Shown here piece by piece: positions 55,401 through 64,000 of a stretch of 64,000 bases of DNA (position 1 is its first letter; each line of letters begins with the position of its first letter). Below the pieces are notes generated by a model. The model saw nothing but the letters and a program-made list of their open reading frames with translations, did no database searches and was not told the origin of the DNA. This DNA is from Adiantum capillus-veneris (Eukaryota > Streptophyta > Polypodiopsida > Polypodiales > Pteridaceae), in contig CM043968.1 in NCBI GenBank assembly GCA_014529385.2, forward strand, positions 130,195,018-130,259,017, in the 5' to 3' direction. A program made the position numbers and the translations under genes.

Positions 55401-56112
55401 GAATAATGCCATGGATAACATTACAGATCATTTTTTGTTGATCTTCGATGCTCGTGGCACTAGAGGTGGATTGTACAATCTCTATCCATTCTACATGGTA
55501 GGCGTGGCCAGAGTGTAGATCCGTCAACACCTCAGTGTGGAGGTCGTATGTCCAATGGTCATTAATAAACAATCCTTCTAGAGTCGACGGGTTAATGGTT
55601 TCTTGTGAGGTAGAAGCAATGTTGCTCCCCGCGGTTTTACTTGTCACCAACGGTACTCTAGAGGGAACTTCTAAAGGAGGCAGCTCAACAGGGCCTTCTT
55701 GGTAAGAAGTTGGCAGGATATCCACATGGACACTCTTTGGGGGTGTGGGGTCCACGTGCGATGTGAAAGGAGAGTTCACTTCCCCACCCCCTTCGTGTGC
55801 TTCATTTGCATCAGGTTCCGAGCGAGTAGCTCTACCTAATGTTTCCATGAAACGGCTAAACATACTAGTACTAGGCTGTGGAGCTTCGGGAGGTGCATGG
55901 CCTTCTCTCTCAGTGTTTTGGGTAGGGTATGCTTCCATGATTTCTGAGTCGGAGGAGGAATCACTAGCGGCTATTTTAGGGTCTTGGGTGGTGCTACCTT
56001 GTGTCCCCGCTGAGGGTCTAGATCCTATCGTGGATGGGTAATGGGTGTCCGTATGAACAGAGGCACCCTCAATATGCTCGTGTTCTAGCACTCGTCCAAA
56101 GCGTAAGTGCAT
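52453..56112 (-). CDS. E2 gag and linker, 1,219 codons
   Basis: Starts MHLRFGRVLEHEHIEG at 56112 and stays open to the TGA at 52453. Proline-rich part at about residues 330-430, gag core at about 440-640, and four knuckles near residues 685, 709, 859 and 898: CSICLGPHSTSEC, CNACGRYGHQAKDC, CYECGGPHRAAEC, CNRCGIDHLIAQC. Then a charged linker (KGKTDKENRNMEPNENR) leading to the protease. Keeping this length open without frame change while E1 has four lesions suggests recent descent from a working gag. Confidence 0.9.
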   Translation of the reverse strand: MHLRFGRVLEHEHIEGASVHTDTHYPSTIGSRPSAGTQGSTTQDPKIAASDSSSDSEIMEAYPTQNTEREGHAPPEAPQPSTSMFSRFMETLGRATRSEPDANEAHEGGGEVNSPFTSHVDPTPPKSVHVDILPTSYQEGPVELPPLEVPSRVPLVTSKTAGSNIASTSQETINPSTLEGLFINDHWTYDLHTEVLTDLHSGHAYHVEWIEIVQSTSSATSIEDQQKMICNVIHGIIQSERQNRGVNILSADPMRFLDTSKAQQPTLSQMETPLMSPMDPSYVISPGVSMQSEPPSDNFSFPNLAQPSIKENPVLTPGISLTENVPMTSTVSAVPLPSVVVPNMGPRPYVPLAPYAHMAPTPPIVPLVYAPRVPLLSPYPSGPMPGYVPYPASSTHMPRPVPIPLPHMIPRVPPPAVPPHIGDLAVFAQTIGRSIAENMRHASDREPRSKAVQIAKLTQKFNGDEDARKHIEVFEQVCDSLGERNELHKCNTLSLTLSGKDGDWYRTLRVDEKTIYPTLQRLFLKEYIREGVLWGVASQLQKAERKEGESVRDFISRLKHLNSRSPVNERFNNNQLLDRFIRGLRNEGIYNGLVIRGITTWEDVTANAIQLEDNLMIAGMRVSTDTRSTSSQAIEYEPMTAKPIANEPKVFETFLTDLTKAIQESLKDNRPPQNGHMYPRREQQWCSICLGPHSTSECPTFRVKFNGTCNACGRYGHQAKDCLMIKRMMENRPPVAWTDAPRAPVLMPAPPLEQLPQHMVPRSQNVVQATPLPPPVLGPQPPHPRVAPMNQVGCEPSNAYADGCEEEIDTSIAYGLDTLEECPIYYMEDCWGQVKPVYQAAALASRGQNINTQARRPPLQCYECGGPHRAAECPIRLQKNAAQMQMNQGSTSAMPILTCNRCGIDHLIAQCPYNPNAPKITPLNLVKIASVTSPIPPVAPAYAITRSMLQGPGHILEERDTASVIQAKKNKTRRTRSQNTGNSKPSSKTNIGTGDDPVYMNDLKDDSDSVETMETRTNTTKGKTDKENRNMEPNENRIRENHKEPLKTPQVFPNPIQDPQDKPQGQKGKNRKKKIGTYPNPVDEIEQVKHLRGLVEETQRKLEPEPMHVKIHDTVFPTQVHPPHMNHRPLAISSIIQEGSEDGTSESEHTPFLLERMFNEGIPDPIEEYEIPSSPVPSQGPTPCKMPMNVAKLVDFMSSEVRTMIIAKLYGDPELFLAL

Positions 56113-57079
56113 GTGCTTTTGATACCCTAAGGTGTCAAAAAGCTGCTCTAGGAGGCCTTGTGACTAGTTTTTAGCGTGTTTTTTGTTTGTTTTTTTGCTA
56201 TATTTTTTAGAGCGTGTCGTGGAATGGGCCGTGTGATAGCTCGAAACGAGCGTATCGGTCAGAGGGTCGTGCCGTGCTTTACAGCCCTCCGTTTGGTCAT
56301 TCTATGCGCTCGGAATCCCTAAAACTGTCAATTTCCAGTAGGGAACTAGGCCCAAACTAGAAAGTCTAAGGGTGCAAGTGGGAAGAGAAGGGAGGAGAGT
56401 GGAGGACTTGTCCCACATGCTCTCATTCTCTCTTGAGGGAGTAGGGTATATATATAAGAGTGAGTCTAGTATATTTCATAAGATTGAGTACTGGGACTTG
56501 GGCTTGGGCTTGGGCTTGGGCTTGGGGAGATGATCCCGATTTATCTTTTATACAAACCAACCCGTCCGTTTTAAAACTCACGTTTTTTATTTTCGAAAAA
56601 TTTAACCGCCCGCTCACTCGTGTTTTTATTTTTCGATTTTTTTTTAAAAAAATAAAAAAAAATCAGAATTTTTTTTTCAAGAATAAATAAAGTTTTTTTT
56701 TTTATTTGATGCAGAAAATACAGAAATTGAAAACGCTGAAATTGAAAATGCAGGAATGCAGAAATTGCAGAAATTGAAAAAACGCAAGAAATGCAGAAAA
56801 TTGAAAAAGCACAGAAAATGCAGAAAAATGCAGAAATTGGAACTTGACAGAAAATTTAACACAGAAAATGCAGAAATTGAAACTTGACAGAACCAAAAAA
56901 TGCAAAAAATGCAAAAACGCAAGAAATGCTAACTGTGCAGTGCAAACCAGGAAAACGTAGAAAACGGAAAAAACAGAAATCTCCACACAACTACACACAC
57001 TCATTCCCTGCCTTTCCTATGATAGAAATTGCACCACAAGAAAGCATAAAGTGCTAACCGAGCTTAGTGTAGGGCATAT
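56113..57079 (-). other. E2 leader with repeats
   Basis: Untranslated leader. A GGGCTT hexamer run at about 56495-56527, A/T-rich sequence, then a degenerate minisatellite of GCAGAAATTGAAA-like units (56709-56900). Confidence 0.65.
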
Positions 57080-57096
57080 CCCCGGCAGCGGCGCCA
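57080..57096 (-). other. E2 primer-binding site
   Basis: On the minus strand TGGCGCCGCTGCCGGGG, four bases inside the LTR; one mismatch from the tRNA-Asp complement as I recall it. Confidence 0.8.
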
Positions 57097-57100
57097 AAAA

Positions 57101-57343
57101 TGTGCGCTCCTTGCCGCACTGTCGAAGCAAGGGACTTGCCAATACACCGTGTGCGAGCCACAAATGGCTCCAAGCACACAACAAGCCTAAACTAGCAAGC
57201 TCAAGAGAGCAAAGGGTGTGTCACTCACCGCTCTACGCTCGCCTTCGTGGTGGATTCCTCGCCGCGATGAAGAAGAAGCTGCAGTCGTGCCGCGCTCAAC
57301 CGCCTCGCCGCCGTCGTGCCTTCGTAATGCTCGATCGCACACA

Positions 57344-57424
<81 letters not shown>

Positions 57425-57702
57425 GGAGGTGAAGAAGAAGAAGATGGAGATGGAGATGGAGCAAGAGCACTCTTCTATTGCACAAATGAGAGAATGAGTA
57501 AAAATTAGGTTTAGTTGGCTTTTATATGAGCTCACCCCATTCACACTTGGGCGCCCATGCTTAGCCAACTAATCCCTTGAGTGCGCCTCTCATCGGCGAT
57601 CACTCTTACCCTTTTCCTATTGGTCCGACAAGCCCGGTACCTGACTCTAAATAATACAACGTTTATAGATCATAGGGTGTCCGTGTGCCGTGAGGGTTAG
57701 CA
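57101..57702 (-). repeat. E2 5' LTR
   Basis: Partner of 48652-49295. Ends GGTTAGCA (one change from GGTTAACA). Shorter CT/CA block than the left copy. Confidence 0.92.
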
Positions 57703-57707
57703 TCTGG

Positions 57708-58212
57708 CTGTTTAGAGACATGTGAGTGTGAGGGACCCCTTTTTAAAACTGCACTCCACACTTTAGCATAAGATTGATCTTGTGCACACTTGCCACGTAA
57801 TGACTCCAAAAATCCACTCTTTAGTTCCGTGAAAGCAAGTGAATTAATATGAGGCATCCGACTTAGTGCATCCCCTACTACATTATATCGCCCCTTGCGA
57901 TATCGTAGCTTACAATCATAATCTTGAAGGATTCTACCCATCTAGCTTTACAGCCCTTCAAGTCTGTTTGAGTAGTAAACCATTTGATACTCCCATGGTC
58001 AAAAACTACTTCAAATTTGGCACCATATAAATAGTGTCACCACTTTCGTAAAGCGTAAATTATGGCATAGAGCTCTCTCTAATAAACAGAATAATTCTGT
58101 TGAGCTCTATCTAACTTTTTACTTTCAAAGGCTATAGGTCTTCCCTCCTGGAGAAGTACCGCACCAATGGCTTTATCACAACCATCAATCTCTACCACAA
58201 ACGGCTTAATTC
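57708..58212 (-). pseudogene. E3 RNase H and linker, part beyond E2
   Basis: Upstream portion of E3. Reads FVVEIDGCDKAIGAVLLQEG (RNase H start), RELYAIIYALRKW, FDHGSIKWF, then YRKGRYNVVGDALSRM (the usual RNase H/integrase linker, GRxNxVADALSR type) and a short stretch up to the E2 insertion. RT proper is missing: the sequence breaks at 58212 against a LINE piece. Stops present. Confidence 0.75.
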
Positions 58213-58347
58213 ACTCTACCATTCGGGTGAAGAAGGACTGCTTGCTCTCTCCTACTCTATTTGGCATGTATGTGGATGAGGTTTCTAACTATATTGAGAG
58301 AGATGGTGATAGAGGTGCACAACTGGCAGGGACATGGCTTCCACTAC
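58213..58347 (+). pseudogene. LINE RT fragment
   Basis: IRVKKDCLLSPTLFGMYVDE at about 58218-58280 is RT motif B of the same LINE type as at 14.45 kb. The piece stops at the LTR of E4, which probably inserted here (ACTAC before the LTR would be the duplication). Confidence 0.55.
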
Positions 58348-59508
58348 TGCAAGGTGCAGCGAAAGTGAATGTTGAACTTTGCTCCAGATGAGTGCTCCAA
58401 ACTGTGCTCGAGGGTTCCTTTTACTTATGGAAGGAAGAGCCTTCTGTTCCTTTAGTGAGAGAGTGCAAATGATCGCAAACAGCGAATAAACACTGTGAAT
58501 GAAGGTGCTGAGACTGAGAGAGAGAGAGAGAAGAATACGACACCAGAATGTTGTCAAACCCTCCTCCAAGGGCCCCACTCTCTATGGCAAGAGAGGTCTA
58601 TGCTATTGATTTCACAATCCTCGTACAATGGTCTAAATGCAATGGACTTGCCCCGACGATGTCAAAGACAATGATGACGACAACGAGACGGGCTGAAAAT
58701 TGAAAACACTAGGGACTGAAATCTGCAAATCTTGTATCTGCTAAATTCTGACTCTATGTCGCTGTCGACGGTGGCGACGACGATGCGCTGAAAACGCAGA
58801 TACTGAAATTTGTGAATAGCGGGCTAAATCTGAAAACTCCTGCTGATCTGACTGTGCAACGAGGATCTACTGCGGGAAGATGAGATCTGCGAGGTTTGGG
58901 GGCTGCAGTGCGGAGTCTGACTACTGAAATCTGAAAACGTTGATGCAAAAGTGAGTTCTGTCGACAAAAATTTGCAAAACGCTAGGTCGATCTATTGTCT
59001 GCAAAAATGCCAAGCTAATCTGGGTATCTGCAAACGCTAGGTGATCTGCTGCAAACTCCAAAATGCTGATCGGCAGTGCAGAAAACGCTATCTATGTGTT
59101 GATGGCTGAAAAACGCTAAGTCCTCCTGGCGGTCTTGCTGAGAAGGTGCACTACTAGAAGTGGGTTCTCAGCTGCCTCTTCTGCCAGAAAGTGCTAGCGC
59201 TAGCTTTCTTATATATTTCCTTAGCCCTACCCAGTTTCCTAACAAAGTCACTTAATAATAATAAGTGAAAAATGGCTAAATATGGAAAATGGATTCTATG
59301 CACTGTAAAATTCTCTTGATGGGTACAAACTGTAATCTGATTATCATGCTGTGTGCAACCAGAGGAAATGCAACTACTCTAAGTGCCTGAACATGCACGG
59401 CCTGTGAAACAGACTCACAAAGGTGCCAGAACACTTCCTAGGCTGAAGTGAACCCTAGTCATGAAGTAGCTTGTCCACATGCACATAGGGTTATATGTGC
59501 ATGTGACA
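58348..59508 (-). repeat. E4 3' LTR
   Basis: 1,161 bp, TGCAAGGTGCAG...TATATGTGCATGTGACA. Its first ~550 bases match 63468-64000 with scattered differences. The far end is set by the polypurine tract. Confidence 0.82.
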
Positions 59509-59525
59509 TCCCCTCTTCTTTAAAG
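59509..59525 (-). other. E4 polypurine tract
   Basis: On the minus strand CTTTAAAGAAGAGGGGA ends at the LTR. Confidence 0.75.
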
Positions 59526-59822
59526 TGAGGTACTGGTACCAAACTGTATGGCATCGGGGGAGATTTCCAACGGCGTATGGATGAGTCCTGGGAAGGACTC
59601 TTCGTCGACCCACTCTAATGTGTGGGTCGTGCGGTACTTGAACTTCATAAAGGTCTGCAACGCTTGCTTCTTTGGGCCGCACCGAAAGCGACACAAAGTC
59701 ATTTGTGGCTGTGTCAAAGCTCCAACTTCGGCTATAGTAGTGGATCTACCTTCTTCAAGAATCTCAAGAGGGAAATTCTTGAAACCACTTCCAACACAAA
59801 AACATGAACATACCCATTCCAT
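59520..59822 (-). CDS. E4 3'-terminal ORF of 100 codons
   Basis: Open from 59822 to the polypurine tract. Contains MTLCRFRCGPKKQALQTFMK and ends LEISPDAIQFGTSTSL. Position suggests the end of the ancestral polyprotein. No domain recognised; it might be a chance frame. Confidence 0.3.
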   Translation of the reverse strand: MEWVCSCFCVGSGFKNFPLEILEEGRSTTIAEVGALTQPQMTLCRFRCGPKKQALQTFMKFKYRTTHTLEWVDEESFPGLIHTPLEISPDAIQFGTSTSL

Positions 59823-60437
59823 GTAAAGTGACTGAAAAAATTATAGTCTTCTTTAAAGACTGTGCATGCAATGTAGATGAACAAAGAGACGGAGTGCCAA
59901 ACCATTCATCAAACATGCGCAAAAATTGGAATCGAAACTTGTCTTTCTAATCTAAATCTATCAATTGTGGCAAATCACAATGGAAATGCTAATGCTTGGT
60001 GCTCCATCCTTCTTGTGCTCTTTCGGATACTGTGTCATGCCAAAGAAGAGACATAGAATGTGAATTCGTTGAATGCAAACATTTCATCTTATCATGAGTA
60101 ATCCGCATACATCCGTGCTCATTCATGAGTGAATCATATTCATTGTACAATATGGCATGTCTATGAAAAGGGAACACATAAACATGGTGATTAAAATACA
60201 AGAAACTGTCACGAATGAAACACTCGAACAATGCGTACTAACTAATCATGTGCATACACAATACTTCCTGTGGGGATTCCTTAGATCTGGACTCGAGAGA
60301 CAAGATCGGTTCTTCGTGATTGATCAAATCTGTAATGAGCTTAGCTTCACTAGAAAAAGCATCAACTAAACCATCATCCTTGAACAATCACATCTTTATC
60401 CTACAAATCATCATCATTGTGAATAATCGCATCTTTA
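59823..60437 (-). other. E4 non-coding or degenerate stretch
   Basis: No recognisable coding. The expected RT/integrase is not present here. Confidence 0.45.
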
Positions 60438-60982
60438 TCATGCAAAACATATGTGTCGTGCTTTGCAGAAGACAAGACTGATAGAGTCTCCAAGACAGAG
60501 AGTCTCCTTCTCCTGATTCTTTTCAATCTTTGCTTGCACATTAGAAATAAGAGATGAAGAATGAACAACTTCCTCCCCACGAATGACAATGGGAGAGTCG
60601 CTTTTGGCATTGAAAGTGAAAGTATTGGTTGCCCAATCAATGAGAGGTTTATGCTCACGAAACCATCGAATGCCTAAAAGCATATCACATCCTAAAAGAG
60701 GAGACACTACAAATTTTCAACGGAAAGGACGCTTGTTGAACAATGAATAACACATCAAGACACTCTTCCTGTGATGAGAGAGTCCATACCGGGAGCCAAG
60801 CCAGACACCTCGAAAGGAGATGTCTTGCTAACCTCCAAGCAGACTCTTTCGACAAGAGAGTCACTTATCACATCATGCATACTACCTGGATCAAACAATA
60901 TGACAAAACGCTGACCCTTCACATGATCATAACACTTAATGAGAGACTCATCAATGGGAGGATCATGAGAAACTTGGGTCAC
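60438..60982 (-). pseudogene. E4 protease remnant
   Basis: Retropepsin in two pieces. 60755-60982: RFVILFDPGSMHDVISDSLV, where the active site D-T/S-G is D-P-G. 60438-60707: LLGCDMLLGIRWFREHKPLIDW, the usual ILG strand and following PxIDW. A stop separates the pieces at about 60752. Confidence 0.65.
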
Positions 60983-61383
60983 ACTCGTGTTCTCATTTAT
61001 GGCATTAACAGAGGATGTGGGTTCTGTGGGTTCTTTAGATTCACTAGATTCAGTCTTAGGACATGTTCTTTTTATGCGACCCTTGACATTAGGAGAAACT
61101 TAGACTCAATTTTGGGCCCTGTAAGAAACGCCAACTCAGCATAGAGAGAGGCCATTATGAAAAATGAAAAAGTTTTTTTTTGGAATTCTATTTCTCATAG
61201 TACATAATTAAAAGTTTGCTCAATCACTTAAATGCATGCTCGTACATAAAGCTTTTCGAGAGCCCAACTTAAGTGCACACAAAATTCCATGTCTGTAAAT
61301 CTTAATGAGTGATGTGATGTGCGATGAGAGAAAACACATAAGAGTTGTTTTCAAAATACAAAAATAATGCCACGGAATAGAGG
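60983..61383 (-). pseudogene. E4 gag end, possible half zinc knuckle
   Basis: Readings near 61060-61090 (RIKRTCPKT in one frame) look like the second half of a CCHC knuckle. The first half may be the CYHC read at about 62480, on the other side of the inverted repeat. Confidence 0.3.
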
Positions 61384-62193
61384 CACAAGTATCAATCACC
61401 TTTTTATGAAGTAGTCGCAATTTAAATTCGAACAGATTGTACTTGATAGTGATTGATAGGTACTATCAATCACTATCAAGTACTATTTAAGACTATGAAG
61501 GAGTCAAAACCAAGCGAATAGAGGTGCTTGAGGGGTCTCTGGGACCTCTATTTGCTTGGTTATGACCTTATGAGGCTCTAGGATTAAGATATAGCACTTT
61601 TTAAGCCCACGTATGCATCCGGAACGTCCAAAAACAATAGGATAGCTCTTTAAAACACTGAAATCTGACGTCTCTAGCTCAAGATATAGCATTTTTAAGC
61701 CTAGGGCCTCATGAGGTCAGTACCAAGCGAATAGAGGCCCTTGAGATATAGCATTTTTAAGCCTAGGGCCTCATGAGGTCAGTACCAAGCGAATAGAGGC
61801 CCTTGAGATCTCTCAGTACCAAGCGAATAGATAGAGGCCCTTGAGATCTCTCTCAAAGGCCTCTATTCGCTTGGTACTGACCTCATGAGGCCCTAGGCTT
61901 AAAAATGCTATATCTTGAGCTAGAGATGTCAGATTTCAATGTTTTAAAGAGCTATCCTATGGTTTTTGGACATTCCGGATGCATACGTGGGCTTAAAAAG
62001 TGCTATATCTTAATCCTAGGGCCTCATAAGGTCATAACCAAGCGAATAGAGGTCCCAGAGACCCCTCAAGCGCCTCTATTCGCTTGGTTCTGACTCCTTC
62101 ATAGTCTTAAATAGTACCTATCAATCACTATCAAGTACAATCTGTTCGAATTTAAATTGCGAGTACCTCATAAAAAGGTGATTGATACTTGTG
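61384..62193. repeat. Long inverted repeat (foldback)
   Basis: Left arm 61384-about 61735 and right arm about 61850-62193 pair over roughly 340 bases with high identity; both outer ends carry CACAAGTATCAATCACC and its complement. The spacer (61736-61849) contains direct repeats of CAGTACCAAGCGAATAGAGG. The left arm has an extra small palindrome (GATAGTGATTGATAGGTACTATCAATCACTATC core, 61444-61477). Confidence 0.88.
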
Positions 62194-62313
62194 CGAGATA
62201 CACAAGTACAAGTACTTCACTTTATATGATAGCAACAACGGGTCATAAAAAGACGTTTGGCGCTTATGCCAGATGTCATTATCAAGCGCCTTACTTTTCT
62301 GATGATAGTGACA
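62168..62313 (+). repeat. Diverged tandem pair next to the foldback
   Basis: Two ~71-base units: CATAAAAAGGTGATTGATACTT...GATAGCAACAA (62169-62238) and CATAAAAAGACGTTTGGCGCTT...GATAGTGACAA (62245-62313). Confidence 0.55.
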
Positions 62314-63450
62314 ATTTCACCAAAATGGTTTTCATGGAAATTTTCAAAATGAGAAAAAATGTTTTTTCAACGTAACGTTAGCCTTCTTCCTATTGGCTAA
62401 GGAGCATTCTCTCACTAGAGTTGAAAGGCCCGAAAATGAGTCCATTTCTTTCCTAATGTATAACAATGATAACATCAACCTTCCTTAAAATAAATGCTTT
62501 CTTCTTCTGACACAATGTATCCTCCTAAAATTCCTTGTGCTGCTTTTTCATCTGGAGTGAGCTTAGGTTTCGCAATTGTGTTAGCTTTACCCTTAAATTC
62601 ATTGTGTGAGCTCTTTTCCGAGAGACTAGAGGAAGATTGGTTAGAGGAGTTACCATTCTTACCGTTCTGAGGGTTCTGAGGTACTTTGAGAAGTCTTGTT
62701 CTCCTTCGGCTTTCCCTTATTGTGCTTCATCTCCCGCGCGAGAGCAATCGCTACAGCCTTGTTAAGATCTACGAGGTCGAGGACTTCGACATCAAACCTG
62801 AGATAGTCGTCCAACCCAAAAATGAAAGCCTCCTTGCCCTCATCATCCGATTTTCGTAATTAGGTGCCGAGCAACAAAACACGATTAGAGAAAAACATAA
62901 CAAGCAAACCATTTTGCTTGAGGATACGCCAACCGTCCTTCAGTCGTGCTAGATACTGAGGTGGTATAAACCACGCCTTGAGCTTGTCTTGGAAGTCGGC
63001 CTAATTGAAAGAAAGGGCGGACCTTCATCAGCTTCCTCTAGGTGCACGGCCAATTGTGTCTCTTGCCATACATGATACCAATTAATGGCATCACAGACAA
63101 GGTACATGGCTGCCGTCAAAACCTTGTTATTCCCTGTCTTCTTAGTTGTCGCAAAATAAGCATTAAATTGCCGCAACCAAGAATGAATAACACTAGCATC
63201 CATCTTACCTTCATACTTACTGAATGTCAACTTTTCTGTGAGCCGGGGTTGTTGGCGTCTGAATCTTTGTTTGTGCTACTTGACTACCAACATCTTTGAC
63301 CGGCTCAGGCTTTGAGGTAAGTACATGTAGGACCAACTCTTGCATGCGTTGGTCTCTCTACGCCTCACGCTCTAACTCTAAGGCCGATCGTTTGTCTTCG
63401 GCTGCCAAGCGCGCTTGCTCGTGCTTACGCTCCAAGGCTAACTGTCCTGC
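62314..63450 (-). pseudogene. E4 gag
   Basis: Begins after the primer site with a charged, helix-prone stretch (ERKHEQARLAAEDKRSALEL, about 63370-63440), then, after a frame change, LTFSKYEGKMDASVIHSWLR and NNKVLTAAMYLVCDAINWYH (62949-63230), the retrotransposon gag core. Later pieces include KLTPDEKAAQGILGGYIVSE (about 62510-62570) and CYHC. Several stops and frame changes. Confidence 0.65.
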
Positions 63451-63454
63451 CAAA

Positions 63455-63466
63455 GCTCTGATACCA
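63455..63466 (-). other. E4 primer-binding site
   Basis: On the minus strand TGGTATCAGAGC, a perfect initiator-Met complement, one base from the LTR. Confidence 0.88.
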
Positions 63467-63467
63467 A

Positions 63468-64000
63468 TGTAAGGTGCAGCGGAAGTGAATGTTGAACTTT
63501 GCTCAAGATGAGTGTTCCGAACTGTGCTCAAGGATTCCTTTTACTTACGAAAGGAGAGCCTTCCGTTCCTTTAGTGAGAGAGTGCAAATGATCGCAAACA
63601 AAGTGGATAAACATTGTGAATGAAGATGCTGAGACTAAGAGAGAGAAGAGAATACGACACCAGAATGTTGTCAAACCCTCCTCCAAGGGCCCCACTCTCT
63701 ATGGCGAGAGAAGTCTATGCTATTGATTGCACAATCCTCATACAATGGTCTAAATGCAATGGACTTCCCGATGATGTCGATGACGATGATGATGACGACG
63801 AGACGAGCTGAAAATTGAAAACACTAGGGACTAAAATCTACAAATCTTATATCTGGTGAATTCTGACTCTATATCAATGACGACGATGCGCTGAAAGCGC
63901 AGATGCTGACATCTGTGAATAACAGACTGAATCTACAAACTCTACCTGATCTGACCGTGCAGCAAGGATTTGCTATACAAGAAGATGAGATCTACGAGGT
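63468..64000 (-). repeat. E4 5' LTR, partial
   Basis: TGTAAGGTGCAG... repeats the left LTR and runs off the window. A short deletion and several substitutions distinguish the copies. Confidence 0.85.

Larger units (their letters stand above)
58348..64000 (-). mobile_element. E4: gag/protease-only gypsy element
   Basis: Minus-strand element running off the window. The left LTR (58348-59508) repeats at 63468 to the window end. Polypurine tract at 59509-59525 and initiator-Met primer site at 63455-63466. The internal region is only about 4 kb and holds gag and protease remnants with no RT, RNase H or integrase, so the element was non-autonomous or has been internally deleted. A long inverted repeat is inserted at 61384-62193. 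Confidence 0.82.

Noticed and set aside
62949-63299. Plus-strand frames opposite E4 gag
   Set aside because: Shadow of the minus-strand gag core, which has recognisable motifs.

Overview
The window is repeat-dominated nuclear DNA of a land plant. The evidence is plant-type Ty1/copia and Ty3/gypsy polyproteins, an L1-type LINE with a zf-RVT tail, a tRNA-derived SINE head, initiator-Met and Asp-type primer-binding sites, and at least one spliced host gene. The style of the families suggests a large-genome seedless plant such as a fern, but that is an impression only. I see no prokaryotic genes, CRISPR or rRNA. All comparisons were made by eye; no alignment or database search was run.

Layout. 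1-8923: remnant of a gag/protease-only gypsy element, split by a full-length 6.9 kb LINE (985-7923, minus) and ending in an LTR (8131-8923). 8925-9960: a second gag remnant directly after that LTR. 10356-11088: four-part reading of a host THEP1/NTPCR-type NTPase (three internal/terminal introns visible, P-loop exon not found). 11089-19604: mostly non-coding, with a LINE remnant (14.2-15.5 kb), microsatellites and a SINE head (18.0 kb). 19610-33023: gypsy element E1 (minus, TSD TGACG) carrying gag, protease, RT, RNase H and integrase, then an unusual C-terminal extension with a second retropepsin-like domain and a WVPK-repeat region, then an extra 143-codon ORF. 33989-34141 plus 45208-45274: a probable terminal exon of a host gene, split by copia element C1 (34142-45202, minus, TSD GTTGA). 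C1 is itself split by the same-family, apparently intact copia C2 (37422-42988, plus, TSD GTTTG, 1,324-codon polyprotein). 45297-45453: a GC-rich hairpin. 47.1-48.65 and 57.71-58.21 kb: an old chromodomain gypsy (E3, minus) split by E2 (48652-57702, TSD TCTGG). E2 is a pol-deleted relative of E1 that keeps a long gag-protease-WVPK frame. 58348-64000: a gag/protease-only gypsy element (E4) with a 1.16 kb LTR, holding a long inverted repeat (61384-62193).

How the parts relate. E1 and E2 are sisters with complementary defects. E1 keeps pol but its gag is broken by small lesions; E2 keeps gag almost whole but has lost RT, RNase H, integrase and the second protease-like domain. C2 is the only element here that looks autonomous. 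The two host gene traces (THEP1-like gene and the exon split by C1) both run on the plus strand and have swallowed the repeats as intron or insertion load.

Most interesting: the second retropepsin-like domain after integrase in E1; the in-frame pol-less derivative E2; the host exon that reads through once C1 and one TSD copy are discounted; the two long inverted repeats.
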